DNA of 64,000 nt from Simmondsia chinensis. Its lineage: Eukaryota > Streptophyta > Magnoliopsida > Caryophyllales > Simmondsiaceae. This document shows, piece after piece, positions 35,780 to 47,509 of the stretch. The stretch is taken from positions 3,164,501 through 3,228,500 of the forward strand of contig JAGTTD010000001.1 in NCBI GenBank assembly GCA_018398585.1, given 5' to 3'. The position numbers and the translations under genes are program-made. A model generated the notes under the pieces. That model made no database searches, was not told the origin of the DNA, and was given only the letters and a program-made list of their open reading frames with translations. Every line of letters begins with the position of its first letter. Positions within the stretch are counted from its first letter, which is position 1.

Positions 35780-37574
35780 AATTACGTTATTCATTATACA
35801 TTGTTTTCATTATACTGAAAATTGTATGTAATAAAAATGCATACTTGTACCAAAGGATTTATATTGTATTCATTATATTGAAAGTTGTATGTAATATTCT
35901 ATATTTCAATGTTGTTGTATGTTCCTATTGATATATTTTCAAATGGTGTAATGAAAATTGTCAATTTTTGAAGTTCGTTGCAATTGTGTGATTTTCTTGG
36001 GGTTTAATGTTTACTTTGAGTGTGATACAATGTTTATAGACCACCAATATAGGTTGATTTCACAGCATCATACCAGCAAAACCTGAACTGCACACGTGCA
36101 AAGGTTGTTATTAACCATTAAAACTCATCCTACACCGTTTATGATTGGTTATACACCACTAAGTATCTAAAACACAATTGTAGAACTTGATTTTTCACCC
36201 ATATAACTCCTCATACACCGCGTATTAATGGTGTGACACCAATAATTTCCAACAAACTTAAAAATACATGCACAGCCCGTGATTTTACCATACATAAAAC
36301 TCATCATACACTGTGTATGATACGTAGAACTTGACACACATTAAAACCCTGCATACAATTTGTATGACAAACTGGACATATATAACTGCTGGAACTACAT
36401 ACAGTTGTCCCTCTGCATATGTTGTCTGTAAAGTGCATCCACTGCATGCATACAAAGTTCAAGATCCTTATCATGCAGATGAACTTCGCACCATTACAAC
36501 TCATCATACACCGTACACCATGTGTGATTGATCATATACCACTAATTGTTTGGTAGACCGTTGATGAAACATGATCCGTAGAAGTGCCACCTCTCTTTGT
36601 GTCTCAGCTGTCACTGGCCCACCACCGCTGCTGCTAGAGCCATTTACATTAGGAATTTAAACGGGTCGATATATTGAGGAACCGTATATGCTTGGCTTCC
36701 TGTCCATCTCATCCCTTTATAGGGGGTTGAGGTTATTAAATGTCTTGCTTGGTAGTCCATTATGACCCCTGAACATTCAATGTTTAACCACCAACCACCC
36801 CAACCGGTCAGCCTCATCCATATAAATCAACAAGGGCATTTATATTGCTTGGTACACAATTTCATTGATAGTTGTGGCAATTATAGTGTAATAAATAAAT
36901 TTACAGTTTGTTTTAATTACTTAGTGGTGTATTACTTACCATACATAGTGTATGATAAGTATTAATGGTGTGAAATCAACTTGTACAAGTGTGTTTTAAT
37001 TACTTAGTGGTATATTACTTACCATACATAGTGTATGATGAGTATTAATGGTGTGAAATCAACTTGTACAAGTGTGTTTCAACTACTTAGTAGTGTATTG
37101 CTTACAATACATAGTGTATGATGAGTATTAATGGTGTGAAATCAACTTCTACAAGTGTGTTGCAACTACTTAGTGTGGCGACACAGACCTGTGGACACCT
37201 TTGATGCTGATATGTGTGGCGATACACCATCCATGCATGTCGACATACATCGTAACACACTTGAAAAACACATCAACCACTTAGAACACACAATTGGGAC
37301 CAACTTCAAATCAATTCATTGACAGTTTTCATTACAGGAATATACAACAGTATGGAAATATACACAATTTTCATTACCTTATTACATACACATCACAACC
37401 TTTCGATAATTTTTAGTACACTGGATACAACGTAAATCCTATGGTAATATACAATAACATATACACATCACAGTAAAATTTAAATCCTATGGTAATGTAC
37501 AATGTAAATCCTATGGTAAAACGAAATTATATAGGTATGTCACAAGTAAAATTTATACATTTGAAGACTGTAAG
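35780..37574. repeat. inter-genic part of the MULE with scattered palindromic repeats
   Basis: It separates the two convergent pseudogenes. Palindromic units occur at 36060-36330 and 36500-36545 (minus-like orientation) and in three clean ~90-bp copies at 36900-37175 (accatacatagtgtatgatg, aatggtgtgaaatcaacttg). No gene is seen. Confidence 0.6.
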
Positions 37575-40385
37575 TTAATTTGGAGGAGGGACTTGAGATG
37601 GACGGCCGGAGTTGGATGAGGTGCATTCGCCACTAGGATGCAGAGCAATTGGATTCTTGCACGTGGATCGGTTATGCCCGTGTTCCTTGCACCGACTGCA
37701 CCTTTGATGAACACGCTCCTCACCGACAGACGGAATCCTCCTCTTCCGCCTCCTCCCAGAAGAGGTTCACACGTCGGGTGGAAGAAGATTCATGTCAGCT
37801 ACATCACGCGGGATACGCCAGTCACTTATGTGCGGCATCGGGTAGATGACACTTCTATACGACTCGTACCAATTTTCTCTACTGTAGTACGGCAGCACAA
37901 GTCGTACAGAGCATAAGGACTGTGCTGTACCACTGCTAACGCATGCTCACATGGAAGCTGCTCAAGCTGAAACCTGCGGCAGGTACATGTCCAGAGCGCC
38001 ATATCTATTACAAAGTTTTTCTCCCCGTCGATGACGTCGAACGTATGATCATCAGCTCGCAATATCTGCATTACCACAATAATAGACAAACGCGTCAAAC
38101 AACCAAGGTGCATGCAAAATACAAAAATATGAGAAAAATTAAAAAATTAAAAAAAAAATAACAAAACATAAGCAACGAAACACTCGAAGGGCACCAAAAT
38201 TAGCGGATTTCACACTCGAAGAGCACCAACACGCTATAAACATGCTTTGTAGTAGGGATTAAACATGACAATATGTACGGAGCTTACCGTCATCGTTCTT
38301 GCTAACTTGAATCTGTCTTGTAATTTTTTTTCAACGTCGGGGGACATTGTACTGATGCAAGCTTCAGCCTTGGCTCTTCTTTCGTGAAACCACCTCTGCA
38401 ACAGTAGCCTACACTCATCAACAAGGGCTGTAATTGGATAGCCACGTACCTTGACCAATACAGTATTCATGGATTCCGAAATGTGTCGTCATTATGTTGT
38501 ACCGATGACAAGGGGAGTGGGAACGAGTCCACTTGTCTAGTCCCACATCTTCCAAGTAATCTTTAGCCCCGGGTACGGCACAACATAAACTGAAAAACAA
38601 ACTATGGAATTCTTGAATGTTGTATGCTTTGGCTGCTTTGTAGTAGTACTGATCCAAATGCTTCCTGTTGCTCTTGAATTTGGCCTTCAAGTTGTTCAGC
38701 AAGTGGTACATGCAGAGCCCGTGAAATGTAACGGGGAAAAGTTCTTCCACCGAGCGTTGGATGCTTCGGTGTCTATCGGATGCAATGACATGGCCAGCAG
38801 GCTCCCTAGTTACTTCCTTCAACCTACTGAGGAACCAATGCCACGATGCATCATTCTCTCAATCACCGATGCCGATAGCAATCGGGAAAATTTGCTGGTT
38901 GGCATCGTGGCAAACGGCCATGAACAGAACACCCCGGTACTTTCCCTTCATATGTGTTGCGTCAATGCTCACAACTGGCTGGCAAAACCGGTACCCATTA
39001 AGTGAAGCACCAAACGCAATGAAGAGGTACTGAAACCTACTTTCATCATCTGTCTGTAAATAAAATGTGGTATCGGGGTCAGTCTATTTGAGGACTTGCA
39101 GATAGGCAAGCAAGAATGCATACGACTCTTTGGCCGTACCCAATCTAACATTGTCATATGCAAACTCTCTCGCCCTCCAAGCAACATCGTAGCTGATATC
39201 GACACTGTAGCAACTGCGGATGTCATCTATGACATCCCGTGGCTTGAACACTCTCCCGGGGTTCACAAGTTTCTTGCGGACGCACTCCCCGACGACCCAA
39301 CTGGTTGCCGGCCTGTGTCTAACAATGGTGAGATCGCTAGGGTGGTTGTGGTTCTTTTCTACTTTTATAACCATCCAACAGCCACCATCTGCTACACACG
39401 TAGCCCGAACCCTCCATGTGCAGCCCTCTTGTGCGCAGCTGACAACCGTTAAGGATTTGTTCAACTTGTAGCTCCTGAATTCAAAATTTTCCCTAAGTGC
39501 AATCACTGCCAGGTTAGTCAACAAGTCCCTCTTCGTCATAAATATTTGATTGACTTCAATATCTTCAACCATCCGGCCCTGCGCATATGCCCCGTTAATC
39601 CGGCTCCTCTCATCACCGGAGCCAGCCTCATCATCAGAACGAGGATCACCAGCAGCTTGGATGTCAGGGTGGACATTCGGTTGACCGCTGGGTTCCGCAT
39701 TCCGTTCCAATTCAGGTTCGACAATCAGAGGGTCTTCACGGGAAATCTTACGATGCTTGTAAGTGTGCCCCTCTGGAGGTGAGGCATCAGGTACAGTCGG
39801 TTGCACCTGGGATAAATTGATATTGTCCAATTTATCCCATGCACTTTGATTGGAATTTTCCCAATCTCCACCTGTTGCTGTTGCCTCAACCGTCACAGTA
39901 GGCATGTTCAAATCTACATCAGATGCATCTACACGGGTTGCTTCTTCCATCCCCGCATCCATACATCCACCAGAAGTCTCGGGAACCTCAGGGTGAGAAC
40001 GGCCACTATTCTCGTCACCATCGGGAATTGTTTGAAAGGGAGTTCGTTGCCAATCGAAGCTAGAATTCCTGTCACCGGATGACTCTACAGTTACGATCAA
40101 AGGATGCTTCGCCCTATCTTCCTTGGCTAGTGCCTTCCAAAACATAACGGACCTATCGTCAACGACATCGTACAAGGGCACGGCCGGAACGGCGGTGAAA
40201 GATTGAAAATGCATCTTTGAACCCGCATCCAACTGAGCACCAATCACCTCCGCCACAGTCCTTTGCAAACCAGCGAAGTCAGTTTTCTCATCCACAAAAA
40301 TATAAGCCAATTTTTCACCAGCGTACTTTGCCCTCTCCCTAAAGTGGCCACCGTACAGAACGCATGCAATAGCAGCATCACCCAT
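37575..40385 (-). pseudogene. mudrA: mudrA-type MULE transposase, broken
   Basis: The first frame (start ATG at 40385; a TTG lies 12 bp upstream) encodes a PB1-like N terminus (KLAYIFVDEKTDFAGLQRTV), then an acidic linker and the MuDR DNA-binding domain (CAQEGCTWRVRA, KVEKNHNHP). Continuing past a TAG (39086-39084), the DDE core follows: VVSIDATHMKGKYRG, then VIASDRHRSIQ, CMYHLLNNL and AKDYLEDVGLDKW. A GT-AG intron (38287-38066) precedes the SWIM zinc finger (CTCRRFQLEQLPCEHA). A C-terminal zinc knuckle CSRCKEHGHNRSTC ends at a TAA (37577-37575). Further lesions are TGA at 38862-38860, a 2-nt loss near 38480, a 1-nt loss near 37875 and TGA at 37769-37767. The three stops fit C-to-T changes. 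The product would have cut and rejoined the TIR ends. Confidence 0.9.
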
Positions 40386-40387
40386 TA

Positions 40388-41727
40388 CTGTGGACAAGAA
40401 AAAAACATGATATCAAAGCAAAATTGACATGAAACACACTAGGGTGGAATGAAAGTACAGCATTGAAACCACTAAAAACGATGTATGATTGGTTTAAAAC
40501 CATAATACACAAATAACATCATTTTAAGAAAGAATACATGGTGTATGATTTGCGTTACAGTCATAAACAAGTTCATCACACACCTTTTAAAACAATCATA
40601 CACGGTCTATGGTTAAGGATACCACATTCTATACACGAAAGACACCAAAACAGGTTCATCCTAGACCAATCAAAGCTATCATACACGGTGTATGGTAAAC
40701 CATACACCATTCTGTACTTGAAAGACACCAAAATAAGTTCATCATACACCCTTTGAAGCTCTCATACACAGTGTACGGTTTAATATGCCCCATTATATAC
40801 ACAGTTAAAACCAATCATACACAGTATATGATGGATTATTCACCATTAATTACTTAACACACACAAACAGAACTTGGCTATGCACCATAAAACCAATCCT
40901 ACACAGTGTATGACTGATTATACACAATTAATTACTTAACATACACATATACAGGTTGGTTATACACCATTAAAACCAACCATACACAGTGTATGGTTGC
41001 TCATAAACCACTAATTACTTAAAAACCGTCTGCACAAATGGGTTATACACCATTAAACCCAATCCTACACAGTGTATGACTGATTATACACCATTACTTA
41101 CTTAACATACACATACACAGGTTGGTTATACGCCATTAAACCCAATCATACACAGTGTATGGTTGCTCATAAACCACTATGTACTTAAAAAAAGTCTGCA
41201 CAGGTTGGTTATACACCATTAAACCCAATCCTACACAGTGTATGATTGATTATATACCATTAATTACTTAACATACACATACACAAGTTGGTTATACACC
41301 ATTAAAACCAATTATACACAGTGTATGATTGATTATCCACCACTAATTACTTAACACACACAAACACAAGTTGGTTATACATCATTAAACCCAATCCTAC
41401 ACAGTGTATGACTGATTATACACCATTAATTACTTAACATACACAAACACAAGTTGATTTCACACCATTCAAACCTATCATACACGGTGTATGATAGATC
41501 ATACAGCACTATTTACATGAAGCACACCTAAACAAGTTGATTTCACACCATTAAAAACCTATCATACACGATGTATGACTAATCATACACTACTAATGAG
41601 TTCAAACACACCAAAAGAAAGTTATAATACATCATTTAAACCAATCATAAACCATAAACGACTTGTAACACACCGACCTCATAGGACAAGGATACATTAA
41701 CGACAATGTCAGCAAATGGTCATGTTA
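40388..41727 (-). other. probable 5'-UTR intron of mudrA filled with palindromic minisatellite
   Basis: On the minus strand a donor gaag|gtaaca starts at 41727 and an acceptor ccacag ends at 40388, two bases before the ATG. Nearly all of it (40420-41660) is a repeat with ~80-95-bp units: catacacagtgtatggttg, ggttatacaccattaaaccc, attacttaacatacac. It has the same architecture as the 5' intron of the partner gene, but longer and in opposite orientation. Confidence 0.65.
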
Positions 41728-42074
41728 CCTTCAATATCTGATCTGAAAACCGTGAAATGTGTGTAACGACTCAACGTTGAACCTACAGCAATGCCACGAA
41801 GCTTCAAACACGATCTTAAAACGGCTTCTTCTTCTTCTTCTTCCGAGGGCCCAATGTAGCAGATTGAGAGAAAAATGGACTTGGGGAATTCAGATTAAGA
41901 GAAAAATAACAAATATTATGAATAAGAGGTGAGTAAATGGGCGTGAAATGAGAAGAAGGGAGGGATAGAGTGAGAAGCAAGTTACATGACATAAAGTAAA
42001 AATATGTACTTTTGCATTAAATGAAGAGAGAGAAAATGGAGTGGGGAGGGGCTAAAGTACAGAAATCGGCTGCG

Positions 42075-44422
42075 CATTAAATGAGGAGAGAGAAAGGGCA
42101 CGGGTTGGGGGGTTGAATGGGAGGGCCTTTTTGAAGGAAAATCGTACGGATTATTTTATTGAAATTGTATATTTTTTTTCTAAAAGCACATCCCAAAAAT
42201 ACACAAATATACGTTGGTTTTACACAAATATAACCCATCATACACCGTGTATGAAGTGTATCATACACCAATAAAACTTGAAATACACGTATATAAGCTG
42301 ATTTCAGACCACTGCAACAGTAATTAATTAAAAAAAACAGCAAAAGTTGATTTTATACCACTAAAACCTATAATAATTTGTGTATGATAAGTCATTTACC
42401 AGTAATTACTTGAAACATACTTGCATAAGTTCATTTTACACCATTAAAACGCATTATACCCAGTGTATGATTCGATTTCAGATCACTGCAATAGTAATTA
42501 CATAAAAAAAACTGCAAAAGTTAATTTTATGCCATTAAAACCTATAATAATTTGTGTATGATAAGCCATTTACCACTAATTACTTGAAATAAACCTGAAC
42601 AAGTTCATTATACACCATTTTAAGGGATCATACACAGTGTAGGACCTGATTTCAGACCACTGTACGACTAAATACATGAAAAAACCTGCAAAAGTTGATT
42701 TTAAGCCATTAAAACCTATAATAATTTGTGTATAATAAGTCATTTATCACTAATTACTTGAAACATACCTGAAAAGGTTCATATTAAACCATTTTAACGC
42801 ATCATACCCATTGTATGATTCGATTTCAGCCCACTGTAACAGTAATTACTTGAAAAAATCAGTAAAAGTTGATTTTATGCCATTTAAACCTATCATACAT
42901 TGTGTATGACAAGTCATTTACCACTAATTGCTTAGAATATACCTGAATAAGTTCATTTTACACCATTAAAACGCATCATACCCCGTGTATGATTCGATTT
43001 CAGACCACTGCAACAGTAATTACATAAAAAAAATTACAAAAGTTAATTTCATGCCATTAAAACTTATAATAATTTGTTTATGATAAGTCATTTACCACTA
43101 ATTACTTAAAACAGACCTGAAAAGGTTCATTTTAAACCATTTTAACGCATCATACCCATTGTATGACTCGATTTCAGCCCACTGTAACAGTAATTACTTG
43201 AAAAAATTAGCAAAAGTTGATTTTATACCATTAAAACCTATCATACATTGTTTATGACAAGTCATTTACCACTAATTGCTTGGAATACACCTGAATAAGT
43301 TTATTTTACACCATTAAAACGCATCATACCTAGTGTATGATTCGATTTTAGACCACTGTACTCCTAATTACTTGAAAAAAACAGCAAAAGTTAATTTTAT
43401 GCCATTATAACCTATCATACATTGTGTATGATAAGTCATTTACCACTAATTGCTTGAACTACACCTGAATAAGTTCATTTGACACCATTAAAACGTATCA
43501 TACCCAGTATATGATTCGATTTCAGACAACTGTACCCCTAATTACTTGAAAAAAATAGCAAAAGTTAATTTTTTGCCATTATAACCTATCATATATTGTG
43601 TATGACAAGTCATTTACCACTAATTGCTTGAAATACACCTGAATAAGTTTATTTTATACCATTAAAACGCATCATACCCAGTGTATGATTCGATTTCAGA
43701 CCACTGCAACAGTAATTACATAAAAAAAACTGCAATAATTTATTTTATGCCATTAAAACCTATAATAATTGGTGTATGATAAGTCATTTACCACTAATTA
43801 CTTGAAACATACCTGAAAAGGTTCATATTAAACCATTTTAACGCATCATACCCATTGTATGATTCGATTTCAGCCCACTGTAACAATAATTACTTGAAAA
43901 AACCAGTAAAAGTTGATTTTATGCTATTTAAACCTATCATACATTATGTATGACAAGTCATTTACCACTAATTTCTTGAAATACACCTAAATAAGTTTAT
44001 TTTATACCATTAAAACGCATCATACCCAGTGTATGATTCGATTTCAGACCACTGTACCCCTAATTACTTGAAAAAAACAGCAAAAGTTGATTTTATGCCA
44101 TTAAAACCTATCATACATTGTGTATGACAAGTTATTTACCACTAATTGCTTGAAATACACCTGAATAAGTTCACTTTACAGCATTATAATGCATCATACA
44201 CAGTGTATAATTTTATTTCAGACACCACTAATTACTTGAAACACACCTAAACAGGGTCTGGGAGGGAAGAAGATGAAAGAGCAAATTTGGAAATAATATT
44301 TTTTTTTGACAAAAAAATTCGAAAAGAAAAAAAAAATGAAGAAAAGGAAGAGTGAAAAAAGTTAAAAAAGTGTTCTTTTGCCTGCCTTGCATTAAATGAT
44401 GAGAGAGAAAGAGAGGACGGAT

Positions 44423-44454
<32 letters not shown>

Positions 44455-44554
44455 GAGGTGGGAGGGCATTTTTGTCCAAAAAAGTCTATTTATGGTTAAT
44501 GGGGTCTAAAAAAGAATAAGGTTGGGGTGGGGGGTCCAAACCGTACGATTTCCC
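42075..44554. repeat. right terminal inverted repeat of the MULE
   Basis: It mirrors 28057-30871, with the inner C-rich boundary (cattaaatgaggagagag), about 12 units of the ~173-bp array (42230-44250) and the outer terminal part ending CCGTACGATTTCCC at 44554. The inner inverse copy of the tip reads GGAAAATCGTACGG (42136-42149, one mismatch). It is shorter than the left arm, mainly by unit number. Confidence 0.85.
44423..44453. repeat. G homopolymer, 31 bases, in the right TIR
   Basis: A G run at the position where the left TIR has only a short C run (near 28158-28164). Its length is probably unreliable or slippage-expanded. Confidence 0.9.
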
Positions 44555-44563
44555 AATAATTTT
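44555..44563. repeat. 9-bp target-site duplication, right
   Basis: AATAATTTT, identical to 28048-28056. Confidence 0.9.
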
Positions 44564-44582
44564 ATAGCTTTACATTTCTCCC

Positions 44583-44807
44583 CTCCTTGTTTGACGATTG
44601 TGTATAAGGAAGTAACCTTCTTAACCCCCTTTAGGTAAGTTCTAATTCCTTTTTTTTTAAACTAGCCTCCCAAAAGAAATTCTATTTCTCATTGTGGCAA
44701 CCAAATATGTTTTTTCTGCTTTATGGGAAGTTGACACATAAATTGTATTCTCGAAAAATACAACTTCCCAGAAAAATTCAATTCATACGACAACCAAACA
44801 AGGCCTA
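44583..44807. mobile_element. MITE with CCTTGTTTG ends
   Basis: The left end ccttgtttgacgattgtg and right end catacgacaaccaaacaagg are inverted. The interior has aagttgacacataaattg and aatacaacttccc words shared with 11525-12030 and 47510-48076. Target duplication unclear. Confidence 0.5.
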
Positions 44808-45006
44808 TGTAATGGTGCTGGGTTACCCTTCAACATAAATTATCAAACAAAGATAAATTCTTACGTTCTTTACTCTTGTTATCCGGTTACTAAATAAAGG
44901 GTAAGTATCATATTATCATATAAAAGTTTAGCTAAGTGTGACACCTATTTATAACTACACATCTAGATATGACAATAAACTTACACTATAGCTAATATGC
45001 AACAAG

Positions 45007-45257
45007 ATCCTTGAGAGATCCAAGCAATTGTGGACGACATCTGTTTTGTTGCGTCTTCTTTTGATTTTTCGTCTTTTATTTGGTGTCCTAGATTATGTAA
45101 TAGGGTTGCCCATTTTGTTTTCAAGTGGCATTGTTTTGGTATATGTAATCATGACTGGTGGATCAATATCCCCCCACCCTTATCTAGGATTGTACTTTCG
45201 GATGCTTTGATAATTTAATTTGGCCTCTGTCGTCTTTTTGTTAAAAAAAAAAAAGAA
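45007..45257 (+). mobile_element. 5'-truncated LINE end (RNase H tail only)
   Basis: The frame to 45218 encodes SFIWCPRLCNRVAHFVFKW and CNHDWW, the C-terminal end of a plant L1-type RNase H domain. A poly-A tail follows. The 16-bp flanks gctaatatgcaacaag (44991-45006) and gctaacatgcaacaag (45258-45273) are a target duplication with one mismatch. Confidence 0.75.
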
Positions 45258-45408
45258 GCTAACATGCAACAAGTATAAAAGCATAAATTATTGAGATGTT
45301 TTATGTACATCGCCATCAAGAAGTTTATAGCATTTAAAGAACAACGCTAGTTTTAGGTAGGCTCTAATAGAGGGAGTTGCTCTCCATTATTGTGAGAATC
45401 AATTAAAT

Positions 45409-46541
45409 GCACTTTACCAAAACCGGTGTCTATATTGTTAAATCTAGATATCGGGTCTGGAGCTGTTTGGACAGCCCCGATTCAGTAGCTGGGGCCTCGT
45501 CCAGCTCCTCGTTCGTCTCGCCTCATGGTTTACATGTTCTTTGGTCCCTCAATGTCACACCAAAAATCAAACATTTTCTTTGGAGAGCCCTTATGAATGC
45601 CTTGGCTACAGCTGAGAACTTATGGAAGAGAAAAATCAGACATAACCCTTTTTGTCCTCGTTGTGATGGGGTCGTCGAAACAATGGAGCATCTATTCTTT
45701 TTTTGTCCCTGGGCTAGAGCAGCTTGGTTCGCGTCTTCGTTGGGATACAAGCCAAATATTGAAGGCTTTAATAGCTTTCATGTTTGGTGGGACTCCATTT
45801 GTGCTAACCTGTCTTTCACCCGTTATGATATTTTCAGGATTATGCTTCTCTGTTGGGAAATATGGAAGAGTATGTGTGATTTTATTTTCAGAAATGTGCA
45901 TTCTCATCCCGTGTCCTTGGCTCTCCAAGTCGACTCGTATGCGAAGGATTTCGCCAGCCTGCGGCTAGCTCCCATCCGCCACCCTCCTTCGGCTGTATTG
46001 GGTTCGTCGGCAGCCAGCTGGGCCCCTCCCCCTTCGGATTGGATCAAAATCAACTCGGACGCAGCTTTCTCCTCCTCCTCGAGTTCGGCCGTTGCCATTG
46101 TTGCCCGTGATTTCCAAGGAAATATTGTGGGAGGTTGGTGTGGTTCCTTCAATGCAAAATCTCCCCTTATTGCCGAAGCCTTTGCTATTAGAGCCGCAGT
46201 CTCTCTAGCGGATTCTCGAGGTTGGAAGAACTTCGTAACGAGTCGGATTGTAAGCAGGCTATTGATTTTATCCATTTTGCTGTGTCCCCTGCGTGGGAAT
46301 GTAGTGCTATTATTATTGATATTAGGTTGATGTTATCGTCTTGCTCTTTTGACAATGTTTCGTTTAGTTGGGCACCTCGATCTTGTAATCAGGTTGCTCA
46401 CTTTGTTGCTTCATTACATTTAGGTCGTAGGTGTACTCATGATTGGTGGTAGGATTGCCCACCTTCGGTCGTTTCCCTTGTAAACTCGGATCGTTTAGTT
46501 ATTAATGTCTAGTCTTCGGGCGGTTTAATGTTCAAAAAAAA
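45409..46541 (+). mobile_element. 5'-truncated plant L1-type LINE (zf-RVT and RNase H)
   Basis: The frame 45407-46250 encodes the end of ORF2. It has a zinc-binding reverse transcriptase-associated domain (HFLWRALMNALATAENLWKR, then CPRCDGVVETMEHLFFFCPW) and an RNase H domain with DWIKINSDAAF, GNIVGGWCG and LIAEAFAIRAA. A frameshift near 46225 moves the rest (ESDCKQAIDFIH, PRSCNQVAHFVA, CTHDWW) into another frame ending at 46452. A poly-A tail follows (about 46534-46542). The short flanks aattaaat (45401 and 46542) may be the duplication but are A-rich. Not functional. Confidence 0.8.
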
Positions 46542-46732
46542 AATTAAATTTTATTACTCGATTGAGTTAAGTTCATAAGAAACTAAAAAGGGCGTATTAA
46601 ATGTTATCCATATTTATTCTTTGATGAAATGATTGAGTTACTCATATGTTTATTTTCGCTTTCATTGTTTGTTCTTTTCGTTCCCCGTCCTTTTTCTATG
46701 CCTTTAATGATATTATATATGGTTTTTATTTA

Positions 46733-47460
46733 ATAATTAATCTAAAAATAATTTAATTATATGTTAATATATTAAAAAATAATTTTATTTTATTTTTTAA
46801 TAAAAAATAATCTAACTCTGATTTTTTTACCAAAAAATAATTCAACTCTAATTTTTCTACCAAAAAATAACCCAACTCTAACTTTTCTACCAAAAAATAA
46901 CCCAACTCTAACTTTTCTACCAAAAAATAACTAAACTCTTAACTTTTTTTACCAAAAAATAACAATGATCTAAAATTAATTTTAAAAAAATAATGAATTG
47001 GTGGCTAAGCATGGCGTGTGATATGACGCTCTGACAATATATTTTTCTTCTATGTATTTTTGGTTTTGCTTGTTCTCTATGATGCTCTTTTATTTGATTT
47101 GGCTCGATTTGATTTGAGTAGGCTCTCAAGTCAGTTTAGACGAACCCAAGTCGAGTCCTTAATGAGTAGAGTCAAACCGGCTCGTGAGTCGGTTGGGCTC
47201 ATTTGCAACCCTACAGAGAACAAGCCAAACAAAAAATACATAAAAGAAAAATATATTATCGGAGCATCATATCACGCACCACAATTCAATATTTTTTAAA
47301 TCAAAATTTTAGAACTGAGTTATTTTTAGATTGATTTTAAAGTTTAGTTATTTTTTGGTAGAAAAGTTAGAGTTGAGTTATTTTTTTGTTAGAAAATATA
47401 GTTGGATTATTTTTTAAAATATTAACATATAGTTAGATTATTTTTAGATTAATTATCGTT
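46733..47460. mobile_element. long-TIR hairpin MITE, copy 2
   Basis: The outer arms, attaatctaaaaataattta on the left and ttagattatttttagattaa on the right, are inverted. Next come tandem caactctaacttttctacc units on the left and their complement (ggtagaaaagttagagttga) on the right. The inner arms are aattggtggctaagcatggc and its complement. The whole could fold into a ~250-bp-stem hairpin. A partial relative is at 25800-26125. Confidence 0.65.
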
Positions 47461-47509
47461 TTTTATTCTTCTTTTGCATATGAATGATTAGTTTTATTAT
47501 AGACTACAG

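Larger units (their letters stand above)
28057..44554. mobile_element. Mutator-like element with long TIRs carrying a Ulp1-like gene, 16.5 kb
   Basis: The outer ends are exact inverted repeats (GGGAAATCGTACGGTTTGGA on the left, its complement on the right). The inverted similarity runs about 2.8 kb inward on the left (to 30871) and 2.5 kb on the right (from 42075). The flanks are the perfect 9-bp duplication AATAATTTT. Inside are a DUF1985/Ulp1 gene (+) and a mudrA transposase (-), convergent and both broken by stops and frameshifts. MULEs that carry Ulp1-like proteases are known in plants (Kaonashi/KI-MULE type). This one belongs to that group by gene content. It cannot be autonomous as read. 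Confidence 0.95.

Noticed and set aside
37638..39005. Plus-strand frames of 60-133 codons over the mudrA region
   Set aside because: They are shadows of the minus-strand transposase, whose motifs (DDE, SWIM, zinc knuckle) explain the openness.
40386..40397. mudrA start four codons further upstream
   Set aside because: The codon at 40397 is TTG, not ATG. The first ATG in this frame is at 40385, and a splice acceptor (ccacag) ends at 40388.
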